Source: Gonapodya prolifera JEL478
Taxonomy: Eukaryota; Monoblepharomycota; Monoblepharidomycetes; Monoblepharidales; Gonapodyaceae
Direction of reading: 5' to 3'
Assembly (NCBI GenBank): GCA_001574975.1
Contig: KQ965851.1
Span: 79,489-143,488 of the forward strand
DNA: 64,000 nt
The notes under the pieces were generated by a model, which saw only the letters and a program-made list of their open reading frames with translations, ran no database searches and was not told the origin of the DNA. Positions 46,650-56,104 of this stretch are shown in pieces. The translations under genes and the position numbers were made by a program. Within the stretch, counting starts at the first letter, position 1. Each line of letters opens with the position of its first letter.

Positions 46650-47465
46650 ACGTGCGGGAGAGACGGGACGGGGTAGCGCACGTGTGGTCGAGTGTTCTGT
46701 GTTGGGTCTCTCCTTGTACAATGTGCCACGTAACGAAGATAAATGCTGCGGCTAAAGTAGTGATACGCAACTCAGCAACTGTCAATGGGCAAGGGGGTCG
46801 CCCGAAGCCCCAGACAGTATGAATCTTCTTCTCCACCGTCCCTTCTGCCAAAATTTCCACATCGCGAAAGGGCCTTTCGGTGTGCCATATCTCCTCACCC
46901 TCCCAGGCATACGCTACCACCCCTTGAAATGTCACTAGTGTCCCTCAATTGACCTTCTCCAACAGTTGGAACTCAGAATCACTACTCCCCAATTGCAACA
47001 TGAACCGTCCTTGACGACTCGTGGACCACTAACGTCATGAATCAAAGCGTTATGAAGCGCAACCCGGAACTTCTCCTCTCGATGATCCACCAGTTGTGGT
47101 TCCGGGCGGACCTTCTTCATGTAACCAAAACGACCCCATCACACGAACGACCGAGTTGACATATATCCCCACGGCAGCTGCTTCCGCGACCGTTCAGCCG
47201 ATTCGACAAGGTTTGCCGATCGGATTGCTGCTCGATGATGCCTGCGAGTGTCCCATTTCCTGAGAATCCGCTCGAAAGAAAGGACGGATTGCCATCTTCC
47301 GCCCGTATCGTCGCCTCGACAGGCATCCTGGTCGCATCTCCCATGATCGCGGTCTTGATATCGGAGCAATCGCCCATCGGCGCCTTTACGCGTGGTTTTG
47401 ACGATGGTTTTTCCCGTGACCCTTGCCGTGCCTGAGGCACCACCTCTCGACAGACGCTTCGTCAT
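46650..47465 (-). pseudogene. Decayed tandem copy of the 46.0-46.6 kb gene
   Basis: It mirrors the intact copy at an offset of about 785-795 bases. EAAAVGIYVNSVVRVMG (near 47190-47140) matches EAAAVGIHVNSVIHVSG. KKVRPEPQLVDHREEKFRVA (near 47120-47060) matches AKVRQPNPPLGDQQENTVRV. FQGVVAYAWEGEEIWHTERP (near 46930-46870) matches LKAVLGAYEWKNKQKWRIKG. These matches fall in three different frames, with a stop just before EAAAVG and others between blocks, so the copy cannot make a full protein. DNA similarity is also plain: GAGTTGACGTGAATCCCGAC at 46361 against GAGTTGACATATATCCCCAC at 47153. Confidence 0.8.
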
Positions 47466-47491
47466 ACATAATTACATATATTCAAAAGAAT

Positions 47492-48178
47492 TCACCTCCT
47501 AACCTCCTCAAAATCCAGATCAACCACACCGCCCCGTCTTGCCCCCCCACTCCTCGCGGGCACATCCCACGCTCTCCCGCCCCACACCAACCTTACATTC
47601 CTCAGCGCCACGTCCTCACCAACCACATCCGCAACTACAGACACAAATCCGCGAGGCCCAAGTCCCGGATGTTCCGTTTTGAGCACGTACGGGACCTCGA
47701 CGTGTGTCGCCGTTGTGGGATCACCTGTGGACGTCTGCACAGACGAGATGGTGACCGCGTGTGGTGGGAGGGTGACGACATCATCCATGGAGCTCGTCAG
47801 AAAACCCTGCTTGATCTCCCTTACCGTGTCAGGCGAGCGGACCCACTCCCATACAGCGATCGACGTTGTTCGCGATCCTCGCCTGGTACTCAGCAGCGCG
47901 GAACATGCCTTGTAAGGGGATGGAGAACGGGAACGGGATCGTGGTGACGAAGGAGCCGGGTGCGCTGCGTCATTGTGGAGCCGGACCCGAATGGGAAACG
48001 TCCAAATGGCGAGGGTGGAGAGGGGAACCACGTGTCCAGGCGGGCGCGGAAAAAGCGATATGACGCGTATCCGAGAAGAGCGCTGATGAGGGTGTAGAGG
48101 ATGGGTTGCTGCGGCGTCAGTCAGAGAGCACTTTGTTAACTCCCAACGATTGAAGTTTACCGCGGAGTAGAACACCAC
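47492..48178 (-). CDS. COA1/TIM21-like mitochondrial inner-membrane protein (tentative)
   Basis: An N-terminal membrane helix (PILYTLISALLGYASYRFF) is followed by SIPLQGMFRAAEYQARIANN. A 55-base GTCGAT..TCAAG intron would join this in phase to QGFLTSSMDDVVTLPPHAVT and then TEHPGLGPRGFVSVVADVVG and LRNVRLVWGGRAWDV, ending VVDLDFEEVRR at 47492. One anchor helix, an AEYQ..N helix, and a small alpha/beta domain with GPRG followed by paired strands fit the COA1/TIM21-like fold used in complex IV assembly. The match is to pattern, not to a specific motif, so the family name is uncertain. Start and first intron are not fixed. Confidence 0.4.
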   Translation of the reverse strand: MVFYSAVNFNRWELTKCSLTDAAATHPLHPHQRSSRIRVISLFPRPPGHVVPLSTLAIWTFPIRVRLHNDAAHPAPSSPRSRSRSPSPYKACSALLSTRRGSRTTSIAVWEWVRSPDTVREIKQGFLTSSMDDVVTLPPHAVTISSVQTSTGDPTTATHVEVPYVLKTEHPGLGPRGFVSVVADVVGEDVALRNVRLVWGGRAWDVPARSGGARRGGVVDLDFEEVRR

Positions 48179-48801
48179 GAAACCGCCTCAAATCGATAGC
48201 ACTGTCTTTACAGGCTGTGGTAAGACGAGGGGTCGTTCATACGAGCAGGCTGGATGATGGTCGCGGACGATTGGATGAGAAGAAGAGGAGGGGAGAAATG
48301 GGCGCCAGTGGCGGTTTTCATCCAGGGGAAAGGATCTTATGAATGGTTGAAGCGCGATATAGTGCCGTTGCGGTGTGGTAATGGAATTGGGTCTGAGTTG
48401 TTGTGATGTGGCAGGCTGGGATGAGAGCAGCCGAACCGCTATGACAGAGGACGGATCGCGTAGGGAAGCGATGATCCGAGGCGGGTGGTACCAGCGGACC
48501 ATTCCGAGGTGTGGTTGGCAGGGAAGGTGAGACATTTAGTGAAGGAATTCTTTGCAACATGTCATGGGGAAGATGAATGCACGGTAGAGGTAGGCAAGCT
48601 GTCCACAACCGACACGCACGCGTCAATTGACTCCTGCGCCCTGTTGCAATTCGGATTCGGTGCTTTCTGGGGTTTGAAATGCTGCACCCCTTCAGTTCTG
48701 CGGGAACGCTTTCGGCCCTCAACAACTCCCGATTTTTCACCTTGCAAACTCTTCTTAAACATGCCCAGCCCCCCCTCTCCTGCCCCAGCACACGCACACC
48801 C
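48179..48801. other. Intergenic region
   Basis: About 620 bases upstream of the COA1/TIM21-like gene. Open frames on both strands lack protein character. Nothing is supported here. Confidence 0.35.
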
Positions 48802-48927
48802 ATGTCCCCCACAATCTTAATCCCCACAATCGACGTCTCCCCCCTCCTCCGCACTGCCCCCTCCACCGCCGACCTGTCCCACATCGCCACCCAACTACCA
48901 CCAACTGCACGACGTGACCAATTGTGA
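48802..48927 (+). pseudogene. Possible N-terminal fragment of a 2OG-Fe(II) oxygenase
   Basis: MSPTILIPTIDVSPLL then TADLSHIATQL resembles the conserved start of isopenicillin-N-synthase-like dioxygenases (IPxIDxSPLL ... IAxQL). The frame stops at 48925-48927. A GT..AG exit toward the AG at 48972 does not lead to the expected GFF..H core, and TACO1 coding sequence lies beyond it on the other strand. It is either a truncated relic or chance. Confidence 0.25.
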
Positions 48928-49044
48928 CTTTGGGTATACTTGATATAATTTCTTGCGAATACATTTTCAGGTCGGCGGCCGCCTGCAAGATGTGCAGCGT
49001 CTCTCCCAGCGCCCGCCCCGCCGTCCCCACAACAACCACCCCAG

Positions 49045-50276
49045 TTACACAGCATTATGCGCCACCCTGACAACCTCATCCACATCCTCCACAGCCCTCA
49101 CAAGCCTCCCCAACTCCTCCCACGCCTGCTCATTTTCGCCCAAGTCTACGGTCTCGAGGGGTACGTACGCGGCGGGGTCGAGTGAGATGATGTCGTAGGA
49201 GAGGGATTCGAGGGCGAGGGAGAGGGACCGGATGGTGGGGGGTGGGGTTGTGAGTTCCAGGATGGGGAGGGAGGGGGAGGAGGAGGGGGACTCGGGGTCG
49301 GGGGGAACTTCGTCGATGTCTTCGACGCCGAGGTCGATGCATGTGTCTGTCATGGTCTAACGATACGCGACGAGTCAAGGGTGAGCACGGGCACGCGAGA
49401 GGAAAGGGGGAGGGATGGAAGGAAAGGAAAATGGGAAGAGGTACTCACGGATATGTCATGCCCCGACGTGCCGGTGGAGACTCGGATGACTCCTGGACAC
49501 GTGAAATGTGGAGGGTATGGGTTAGTACTCGACATGCCATCTCCTCCCGTCAGGCGGCGCTTAGGCATCGGTGCTCGCTGCTCTGTATCATTCTTCCGCT
49601 TCGCTGGGTACTCGCCTCCGGCGGACTCTTCGGTCAGCTCCTAGCGGCGCTTAGGCCTCGGGCTCGCTACGCTTGCGTCTCGCAACTCCGGCATGCTCGC
49701 TGTGCTCGCAGACTTCCGTTGCTCGAACTCCCCCCCCGCCCCCCCCCCCGCACCTTTCTTCTCAAACTGAAACGCCACCGCCGCCAACGACCCCCCCGCA
49801 TTCGTAACCGCATTCCGCACATGTAGCAGCGCCCTCTTCTTATTATCCGTCAGTGCATCCACCATGAGCGCGACTCCACCTGGTCCCAAGACCTCGTAAG
49901 TTACCAACTCCAAATCGAGTTTATCTCCACCCTCTGCCTTCTTGAGCGCTGCCTCGACTGATGATTTGGGAATCGCCTCAGCTTTGGCTTTTTTGAGCAA
50001 CCCGGCGAGTTCCATGTTGGTCGCGGGGTCTTTACCACCGCGCCGGGCGGAAGAGGTGATTTGTGTGGATATCTTGCCGACAAGGCGCCCTCTGAGCAAG
50101 TCGTTTTCGCCCTTCTTGTGCCGGATCTTGGACCATTTGTTGTGGCCCGCGAGGGTGGGAGTGGTGGTGTGGAATGCGCGGTGGGTTGAGTGTGCGTGCC
50201 CGTGGAGGAGGGAGGGAATGGGAGTTGGAGTGGGGAGAGGAGCCCGCGCGACGGCACGGAGGCACGCGGCGAACAT
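49045..50276 (-). CDS. TACO1: TACO1/YebC family mitochondrial translational activator
   Basis: Exon 1 (50276-49754) begins MFAACLRAVARAPLPT with an arginine-rich, serine/threonine-rich presequence, then AGHNKWSKIRHKKGENDLLR, the YebC signature. KISTQITSSARRGGKDPATN, IPKSSVEAALKKAEGG, YEVLGPGGVALMVDALTDNK and AVAFQFEKKG follow. A 261-base intron (49493-49753) leads to VIRVSTGTSGHDIS (49492-49449). A further intron leads to TDTCIDLGVEDIDEVPPD, then SLALESLSYDIISLDPAAYV and a terminal DLGENEQAWEELGRL with VVRVAHNAV. All three YebC domains are present. In mammals TACO1 is needed for translation of COX1. The large intron holds GC-rich palindromic DNA shared with the neighbouring gene. Confidence 0.9.
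49545..49736 (-). repeat. GC-rich palindromic element, copy A, in TACO1 intron
   Basis: Read on the minus strand (sense to TACO1) it contains GAGCCCGAGGCCTAAGCGCC, then GAGTCCGCCGGAGGCGAGTA, then GCGAAGCGGAA, then a second GATGCCTAAGCGCCGCC. The same motifs in the same order occur at 51079-51189 on the plus strand. Short self-complementary cores such as CCGCCGGAGGCG and repeated GCGAGC words are typical of it. It fills most of the 261-base intron, starting close to the splice donor. Confidence 0.7.
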
Positions 50277-50403
50277 GACGCAGTCCGCTTTTTTCTCGGT
50301 GCGATTTCCACGTTCGTCCCACGTCTGAGCCCGCGTGCCGATTTCACGCGTGTTGTTGGAAGAAAGAAGATGCTGTGGTCGGATCGATCGGGGTGTGAGG
50401 CAT

Positions 50404-50421
50404 NNNNNNNNNNNNNNNNNN
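50404..50421. other. Assembly gap (18 N)
   Basis: A run of 18 undetermined bases lies in the short space between the divergent TACO1 and axonemal genes. Further undetermined bases occur at 50528 and 50585-50587, inside the 5' exons or first intron of the plus-strand gene. Confidence 0.99.
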
Positions 50422-50448
50422 AACACCGAATCAGCAGCACACGCAGCG

Positions 50449-53284
50449 ATGCCGCGACGGAGTGCGATGCGCGATGCGGGCGTGGGAGACGTCGACACGC
50501 GGGCGGACGCCGTGATGGCGAGGAGAGNGCTGCTGTACGGGAACGCGAGAGAAGGTGCGTGACTGTCTTACTCTGCGCCGGGGTNNNGTCTCAGAGATGT
50601 TCTGCACACTACGACCGCAGCGCACCCACGCCGTGACGCACCCCTCGCACGCAACAACATCGAATGGGTCGCCGAGCAACTCCCGCCGTGGATCTCGACG
50701 TCGCGGGCAACGTTCGCGGGCCAGCCGGCGTCCGCGCACGAGACGAGACGCAAGGCTGCGGAACGTGAGTGCTCCTCTCTTTGTCCGGTGGGGGGATGGG
50801 GTTGGGGGGTGGAGATGCCTGTGTTGACAACTTTTATTTCGAACGCATGCAACTCGTTCGTACTCTACCACCCGCGCCAAGTTGCGACGTGGTTCAAACA
50901 GTCTCACGCAGCACCACAGGGTACTGGAGAGGGGTTCAAGGGCGAAAGGAGCGTCACAAAGGCAGATTTCACCATAAAGTCGCTCAGTGAGCCCACGTTG
51001 CCCATCAAGAGGGTGGCTGTGAGTAACTCGACGGTGGTAAGGGCGAGGGGGGCGAGACGCGACCAACGGAGGCCTGTGAAGGCCGGAGGAGGGAGCCCGA
51101 GGACTAAGCGCGAGAGCGCTGATCGAGGAGTCCGCCGGAGGCGACTACACCGCGGAGCGGAATACTCCTTTCCTCGCGGAGCGAACCCGAAGCCTTAGCA
51201 CGACGTCACGTCACCTCGTATCTCACCTTCCCACCAACTCCCTCCCCACCCTCCACCCCCAGCTCCACCCCCCCATCCCCACCCACGACTCCCCCTCTCC
51301 AACAACCTCATACACCGCCTCCTTCCCCTCACACGCCGCCCACCTCGTCACCCCGCACGCGGCACGTACGGGCGTGAAAGGGTATGAGGATCCGAGGACG
51401 GTTCATGTGGCGTTTGGTGGGGGTGGGGGTGATGAGGAGCAAGGGGGGCATGGTGCGAATGGGGGGACGGGGGAGGGAACGAGGTGGATGAGTGTGACCA
51501 GGGGTGCGTTTCGTGGCGGTGCAGGAGCAGGCGGAGATGTTGCAGGAGCAGGAAGTACACCGATCGGACCATCTGGTTGCCTGTCATCTCACGACACCAC
51601 CACCTCGAATTCCCACGCCCCACACTCGGACCGCCTCACCCGCACCGACTTCCACTCGTGGCCCGACCTGCCGGCGCCCACGCGTCCCAACGAGCGTTGG
51701 CGGACTGTTACGGGGGATGTTTTTGTGGATCCTTCCGAGGTCGGGTCGAAGGTGCAGGTGCAGATTCACGGGAGGGTGAAGGGAGGCGGAGTGGGAGTGG
51801 AGGGAAAGGAGGACGGGGGCGTGCCATTGCCGTGGAAGCAAGTCCAGGAAGCGGATCCGGGGAAGATCAAGAGGTACGATCGCAGCGTGCATTTTTTGGT
51901 GAGTGAGGTGTGCTCTTTGGATCGTCGGGTCTTCGGGTTGTGCACATACTGCCCTACCGTGTTTGATGAAACCCTCCCTACTGACACCTGCTCAAACGCT
52001 TGCCGGGACACTACACCACACGGACGTCGCACAGATGGGTTCGACCACGACCACCACCCTCCCCACATCCTCATACACATCTTCTTTCCCCTCTCACACC
52101 TCCTCTTCCCCTTCCCTGTCCACCTCCCCGTCCCCATCCCGCCACTCCCACTCCCGCAACCCTCCACACCCCCTCCTCACCGACGACCCTTCCCTCCTCC
52201 ACCCATCCGACCGCACAACGTCCACATTCCGCATGTCCTACCCCGCTCACAATGTCGGAGGGATATCGTCCGAGGCCAGGATGGAGGCGGATAGGTCGAG
52301 GGAGTTTAATAAGAGGACGGCGGTGCCGGGGTTGGGTGGGGAGGTGGATGGGGAGGGGGACGGGGTGGGAGGAAAGGATGGAGGTGGGGGGTGGGGGAGG
52401 AGCGTCACCAAGGAGGATTTTGCGGGACCGGGAGGAGGAACAGGAGCAGGAGCAGGAGCGGGAGCGGGGATGGTAGGTGCAGGCGCCACCCATGCCCGGC
52501 CCATCCCCGGAGCGAGGAAAAGCACGGTCAGTTTCGGGACCGAGCCGCCCTCGTGGCGGTCTGAGACGCACGCGCAGTTCCCCGCACCCGTTATGCGTTC
52601 CCACTCCGGGGCCGACACCGACGCCTACGCCTCCAGCGCGCACGACACGCACCTACTCCTCGCCGACCCACCACTGGACCAAACCGCGTCGCACTTCACG
52701 CTTGGCACGAGCACTGCCACGAGCGCTGCGGGTGATGGTCTTGCTCTCGAAAGCACGACTAGGACGGCAATGGCGCGGGCCCAGGACGCGAGCGAGCGCG
52801 AACGGGTACTGGAGAGACGACCCGCGGGCGTGCCGAGTTCGAACGAGGTCAGACAGGCAGGCGCGGTTGCGTTTGGGGTGTCTTTGGGGAACACTATGCC
52901 CCTTTACGCCGGCGCGGGCGGGTCGACCTCGACATCACAGTCGACATCACAGTCGGGACTTCCGCTTGCAGGACCGGCATGGACTCCCTGGGCGACGCAA
53001 TCTCAGCTCGCGTACACGTCACCGGGCACCTCCACTGCCCACTATCGTCCTACGAGGCCCGACGACATTGAGTTTTCGCGCACCAAGCGGACCGTGCAAC
53101 GCGAGGACGGTGGCGTGCCCGGGTGGACGACGAATAGGGCGGCGTATGTGAGGCCGGAGTGGATGGTTGGTGAGTGTTCCGTGTGTGTGGGGGAGTGACC
53201 TGTTGTGGGTGAATGTTGTTCTAATGGTGTGCATGTGTTGTTGCAGATCGGAGCGTGTACGCTGGGCCGGGCAAAGGGACGTAG
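50449..53284 (+). CDS. Probable axonemal (SAXO/PPP1R32-like) repeat protein
   Basis: The likely start is MPRRSAMRDAGVGDVDTRAD, then a GTGCGT intron. Later exons carry NNIEWVAEQLPPWISTSRAT, a stretch with VATWFKQSHAAPQG, and repeated short motifs: SVTKADF (near 50953), SVTRGAF (near 51491), SVTKEDF (near 52402); SYTASFPSH (near 51307) and SYTSSFPSH (near 52070); also FGTEPPSWRSETHAQF and SHFTLGTSTA. The last exon is DRSVYAGPGKGT, stop at 53282-53284. Multiple short aromatic-charged motifs in a Ser/Gly/Pro-rich chain fit flagellar microtubule inner or surface proteins such as PPP1R32/SAXO types, and the window has another flagellar gene. The assignment is by pattern only. The 5' part is uncertain because of N bases. 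A GA-codon microsatellite near 52439-52470 encodes alternating Gly-Ala. Confidence 0.5.
51079..51189 (+). repeat. GC-rich palindromic element, copy B, in axonemal-gene intron
   Basis: It contains GAGCCCGAGGACTAAGCGCG, then GAGTCCGCCGGAGGCGACTA, then GCGGAGCGGAA, then GAAGCCTTAGCACG, matching copy A motif by motif. It starts shortly after a GTGAGT donor (near 51018) and ends before a CCCCCAG acceptor near 51261. It is therefore intronic and in the sense direction of its host gene, like copy A. Confidence 0.7.
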
Positions 53285-53497
53285 GTGGTTGTTGGGTGAT
53301 GTCCGTGCGCAGAAAATGTAAATATGTAAATAATGTACCGTGACCGCCACCAAGTGCAAGTGCATTTCGACGCCTCGTGTTCGCTTCTTTACACTGGCAT
53401 GACGAGGTACACATACTAACAAACCGCACGAGAATGCTCGTTCAACATCAACCCAGACCCCGACCCTGATCACCCCCTCCTCGAACACGCAGAGCAT

Positions 53498-54561
53498 TTA
53501 GTGGTGTCCGTGTCCACCGTGGCCCTTTCCAACCTAGGTGGTGCAAAGTGTCAGGGAAGTGGGGCAGCGGGAAACGGGGAAGGGGAGGGGAAACGAACCT
53601 GGTTGTATTTGTAAGCACCGCCGCAAGTGGGGCAACGGTACGCGTAACCGTTGTCCTTTAGGGTGAGCCAGATGGGTTCGTGCGCGTCGGCGGGGAAACC
53701 TACGTGGCGTGTCATCGTCTCAGGCCCCTTCATCACCCCAAACCCCACAGGAACCCACCCGTGCACGCCACATATGCCTCCTCGTCAATTCCCGACACGA
53801 CCAGCGGGTTCTTCTTCGTCGGCTTGTGCTCGGTCACGATTAGGGGGAGGAGGGACTCGAAGGGGACTTTGCCGTCCAGCGTCTCCAGGTACTCGTACCG
53901 CTCCAGACCGACGGCCACCTCGAGGTTGGTCGGGACCTTACCGGGTTCGGAGGGGCCGGGGAGGTTGGTGTAGAAGGGAGTCGGCATGCCCGTGGAGGCG
54001 TCGGCCTCGATGAAGCCTTCGTCCAGCCGGGTAGGAGTGCGCGAGCCAGAGGGGGCGCCGGCGACTGGGGGTGGGAGGGAAAACGCATAAGACGGGGGGT
54101 TGGTTGGTTGGGATTTATGCAACTTCGGGGGTTCCCTTTCGTTGGAGAAGTGGTCCTCCACTTGTGCTGTTGCAAGCATACAATCCATTCCTCCTGAGTT
54201 CCCCAAGCTTCCGACGACGGCCGTTCCAATCTTTCGTGTACATCACTTTTGCAATTTCTTTCATTCGAAGGTCGCCGCCGAGACGTGCTCGATTGAACGC
54301 GACGGTCCAATATTTCTCCTGCCAGTCACTCCTCCAATCCCCCATCTTCCCCCCCGGCCCCATCCACCCGCCCCAGCCGTTCCATTCTTTCTTTCGTTCC
54401 TCTTCAAGTCTCCTCCCACCGCCTCGAAAATCGCCCCGCCACTCCACCCCCTCCCTCTCGCCCTCCGGTCGCCATCGACACTCACGGACTCGCGGGGCGG
54501 CGGAGAACGCTCTCCTTTGGGCAACTGCGGCGACGGCGCGGCGGAGTACGAGGGATTGCAT
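53498..54561 (-). CDS. COX4: Cytochrome c oxidase subunit 4 (subunit Vb)
   Basis: A zinc-binding, nuclear-encoded subunit of complex IV. Exon 1 is a mitochondrial presequence (MQSLVLRRAVAAVAQRRAFS, start 54561). The simplest model then removes a long intron of over 400 bases (GTGAGTG near 54498 to CCCCCAG near 54068), although the frame also runs open for 148 codons. Next comes LDEGFIEADASTGMP, then KVPTNLEVAVGLERYEYLET, ESLLPLIVTEHKPTKKNPL, DEEAYVACTG joined to VKGPETMTRHVGFPADAHEP, IWLTLKDNGYAYRCPTCGGA and YKYNQ. The last exon is VGKGHGGHGHH, ending at 53498. The C of VACTG and the CPTC pair match zinc ligands, and the His-rich end resembles that of yeast Cox4. Confidence 0.88.
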
Positions 54562-54929
54562 GGGGAAGGGGAGGATTGAAGGGTCGACGGGGGGACTTGG
54601 ACCAGGCTGAGTCGCGAAAAATGGGTCACGTGACTGGTTGACTCACTATGTATTTTTGACTGGCGGATTTCGGGAAATGGATGATTTCGAGATGAATCGA
54701 AATGCGAGGAGGAGTTTTTCGGTTAGTTTCTTTTATGGCAGCTTCCACATTTGTCTCGGTGAATTGGAGCTAAGAAAGCGACGTACATAAATTACCAACG
54801 TGCAGCCACTTGGAAAATGTAGCTCCTTTTGTTACAGCTTTTGAATCGGTGCATACCGACGGCGACGGATAAAATCGTTTAGGTTCCCCATTTGATCCAC
54901 CTTTCGGTCTCCCATTTCCCGCCGGGAGC
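54562..54929. promoter_or_regulatory. Divergent promoter of COX4 and the glutathione transferase
   Basis: 368 bases between divergent starts. It contains TCACGTGACT near 54626-54635, a CACGTG E-box of the kind bound by fungal bHLH regulators. No other motif is convincing. Confidence 0.45.
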
Positions 54930-55907
54930 ATGTCTGACCCTGAACTCACTGTCTACGGCCTCGATGTCTCGCAGCCATGCCGCACCGTCACCTGGCTTCT
55001 TCGATTACACGATATCCCTTTCAAATACAAGACGGTGATGCCCGGCTCGAAGAAAAAGGGTGGAAGCCGCACTCCGGAGTACGAGGATGAGCTTTGTAAG
55101 TTTACGTCTTCGATCCCCTCGCTGCCTGGCACGGGTAATTGATTCCGCGCTGAAAGACTTTGCAGGAACCGTCCCGACGATTCGAGACGGAGACATCGTC
55201 GTCGCCGAGTCTGGAGCCATCATTACGTACCTTGCCGAGACGCGAGGATGGGACGACGTCTACCCAACGGGTCCTGGGCGAGAAAATGCTGCGAAACGGG
55301 CTGAAGTGCAGAAGTGGCTGCACTGGCACCATCTCAACTCGCGAACACTGACAGTGAGTTTCCGTGACGTGTGAATCAAGAGAGCGATGCTTCAAATATT
55401 AATTCCGGATCACACATCTCCAGTCTGCCTATTTCGCCCCCATCATGCGTCCAGACCTCAAGTTCTCCGCTGACACCCTGAACGACCGCAAAAGACAGTC
55501 CGGCGCTGCTCTCAAGGTCCTCGATAAGCACCTCTCCAAGCACAAGTTCCTCGCCACCTTCTCCGACAAGCCCACTCTCGCTGATTTCGCCGTGGGTCGA
55601 ATTCTCCCGTGACTCAAACCTCTCGATTTGCTCACCTGAAGACTATCCTTCACCCGCAGGTCCACGCCGACGTCGGACAACTCCAGCTCGTCGAGCTCTT
55701 CGACTTCACGCCATACCCCAACGTAAGACGCTGGCTCGAGGACATGAAAGCAGTCAAAGGGTTCGAGGAATCTCACAAGGCACTGGTGAGTTTCGAATGA
55801 ATATTTGAACTCTTTGGCGATGGGCTATCACTGAATTTGTGCACTTCCAGATGGGGGTCAGGCCAATGATTGAGAAGGGCAAAAAGGCACTGGCGGGGAA
55901 GCTCTAA
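54930..55907 (+). CDS. Glutathione S-transferase, theta-like
   Basis: Conjugates glutathione to electrophiles. The thioredoxin-like N-terminal domain reads ELTVYGLDVSQPCRTVTWLL (SQPCR is the theta-type active-site stretch), then GTVPTIRDGDIVVAESGAII with the cis-proline VP and the ESGAI glutathione-binding motif. The helical C-terminal domain includes VQKWLHWHHLNSRTLT, LKVLDKHLSKHKFLATFSDK and PTLADFAVHADVGQLQ (LADF N-capping box), ending KGKKALAGKL with stop at 55905-55907. Four short introns. It is divergent from COX4. Confidence 0.9.
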
Positions 55908-56104
55908 ACCTTGAAGTACTTTACTCGGCTCGAAAACTCTTCCTTGATTACGGCTTAGACACTCCTTTGAATTCAGAAATGTTACGTGCATGCCGGTAAA
56001 AGTGACCAAAGCAGCATCGATTTCTTGAAGATCCATTGAATCGCCCGATACCCACGACATCCAGCCTCTCCTCCTCCCTTCCCATCACGCACTTCACTCA
56101 TTTT

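Noticed and set aside
51374-52294. 306-codon plus-strand frame as one exon
   Set aside because: Only its first part (to about 51898) fits the protein pattern; the rest is in another frame from the exon that follows the GTGAGT donor.
52439-52470. GGAGCA/GGAGCG microsatellite
   Set aside because: A short in-frame Gly-Ala repeat in a Gly-rich protein; ordinary low complexity.
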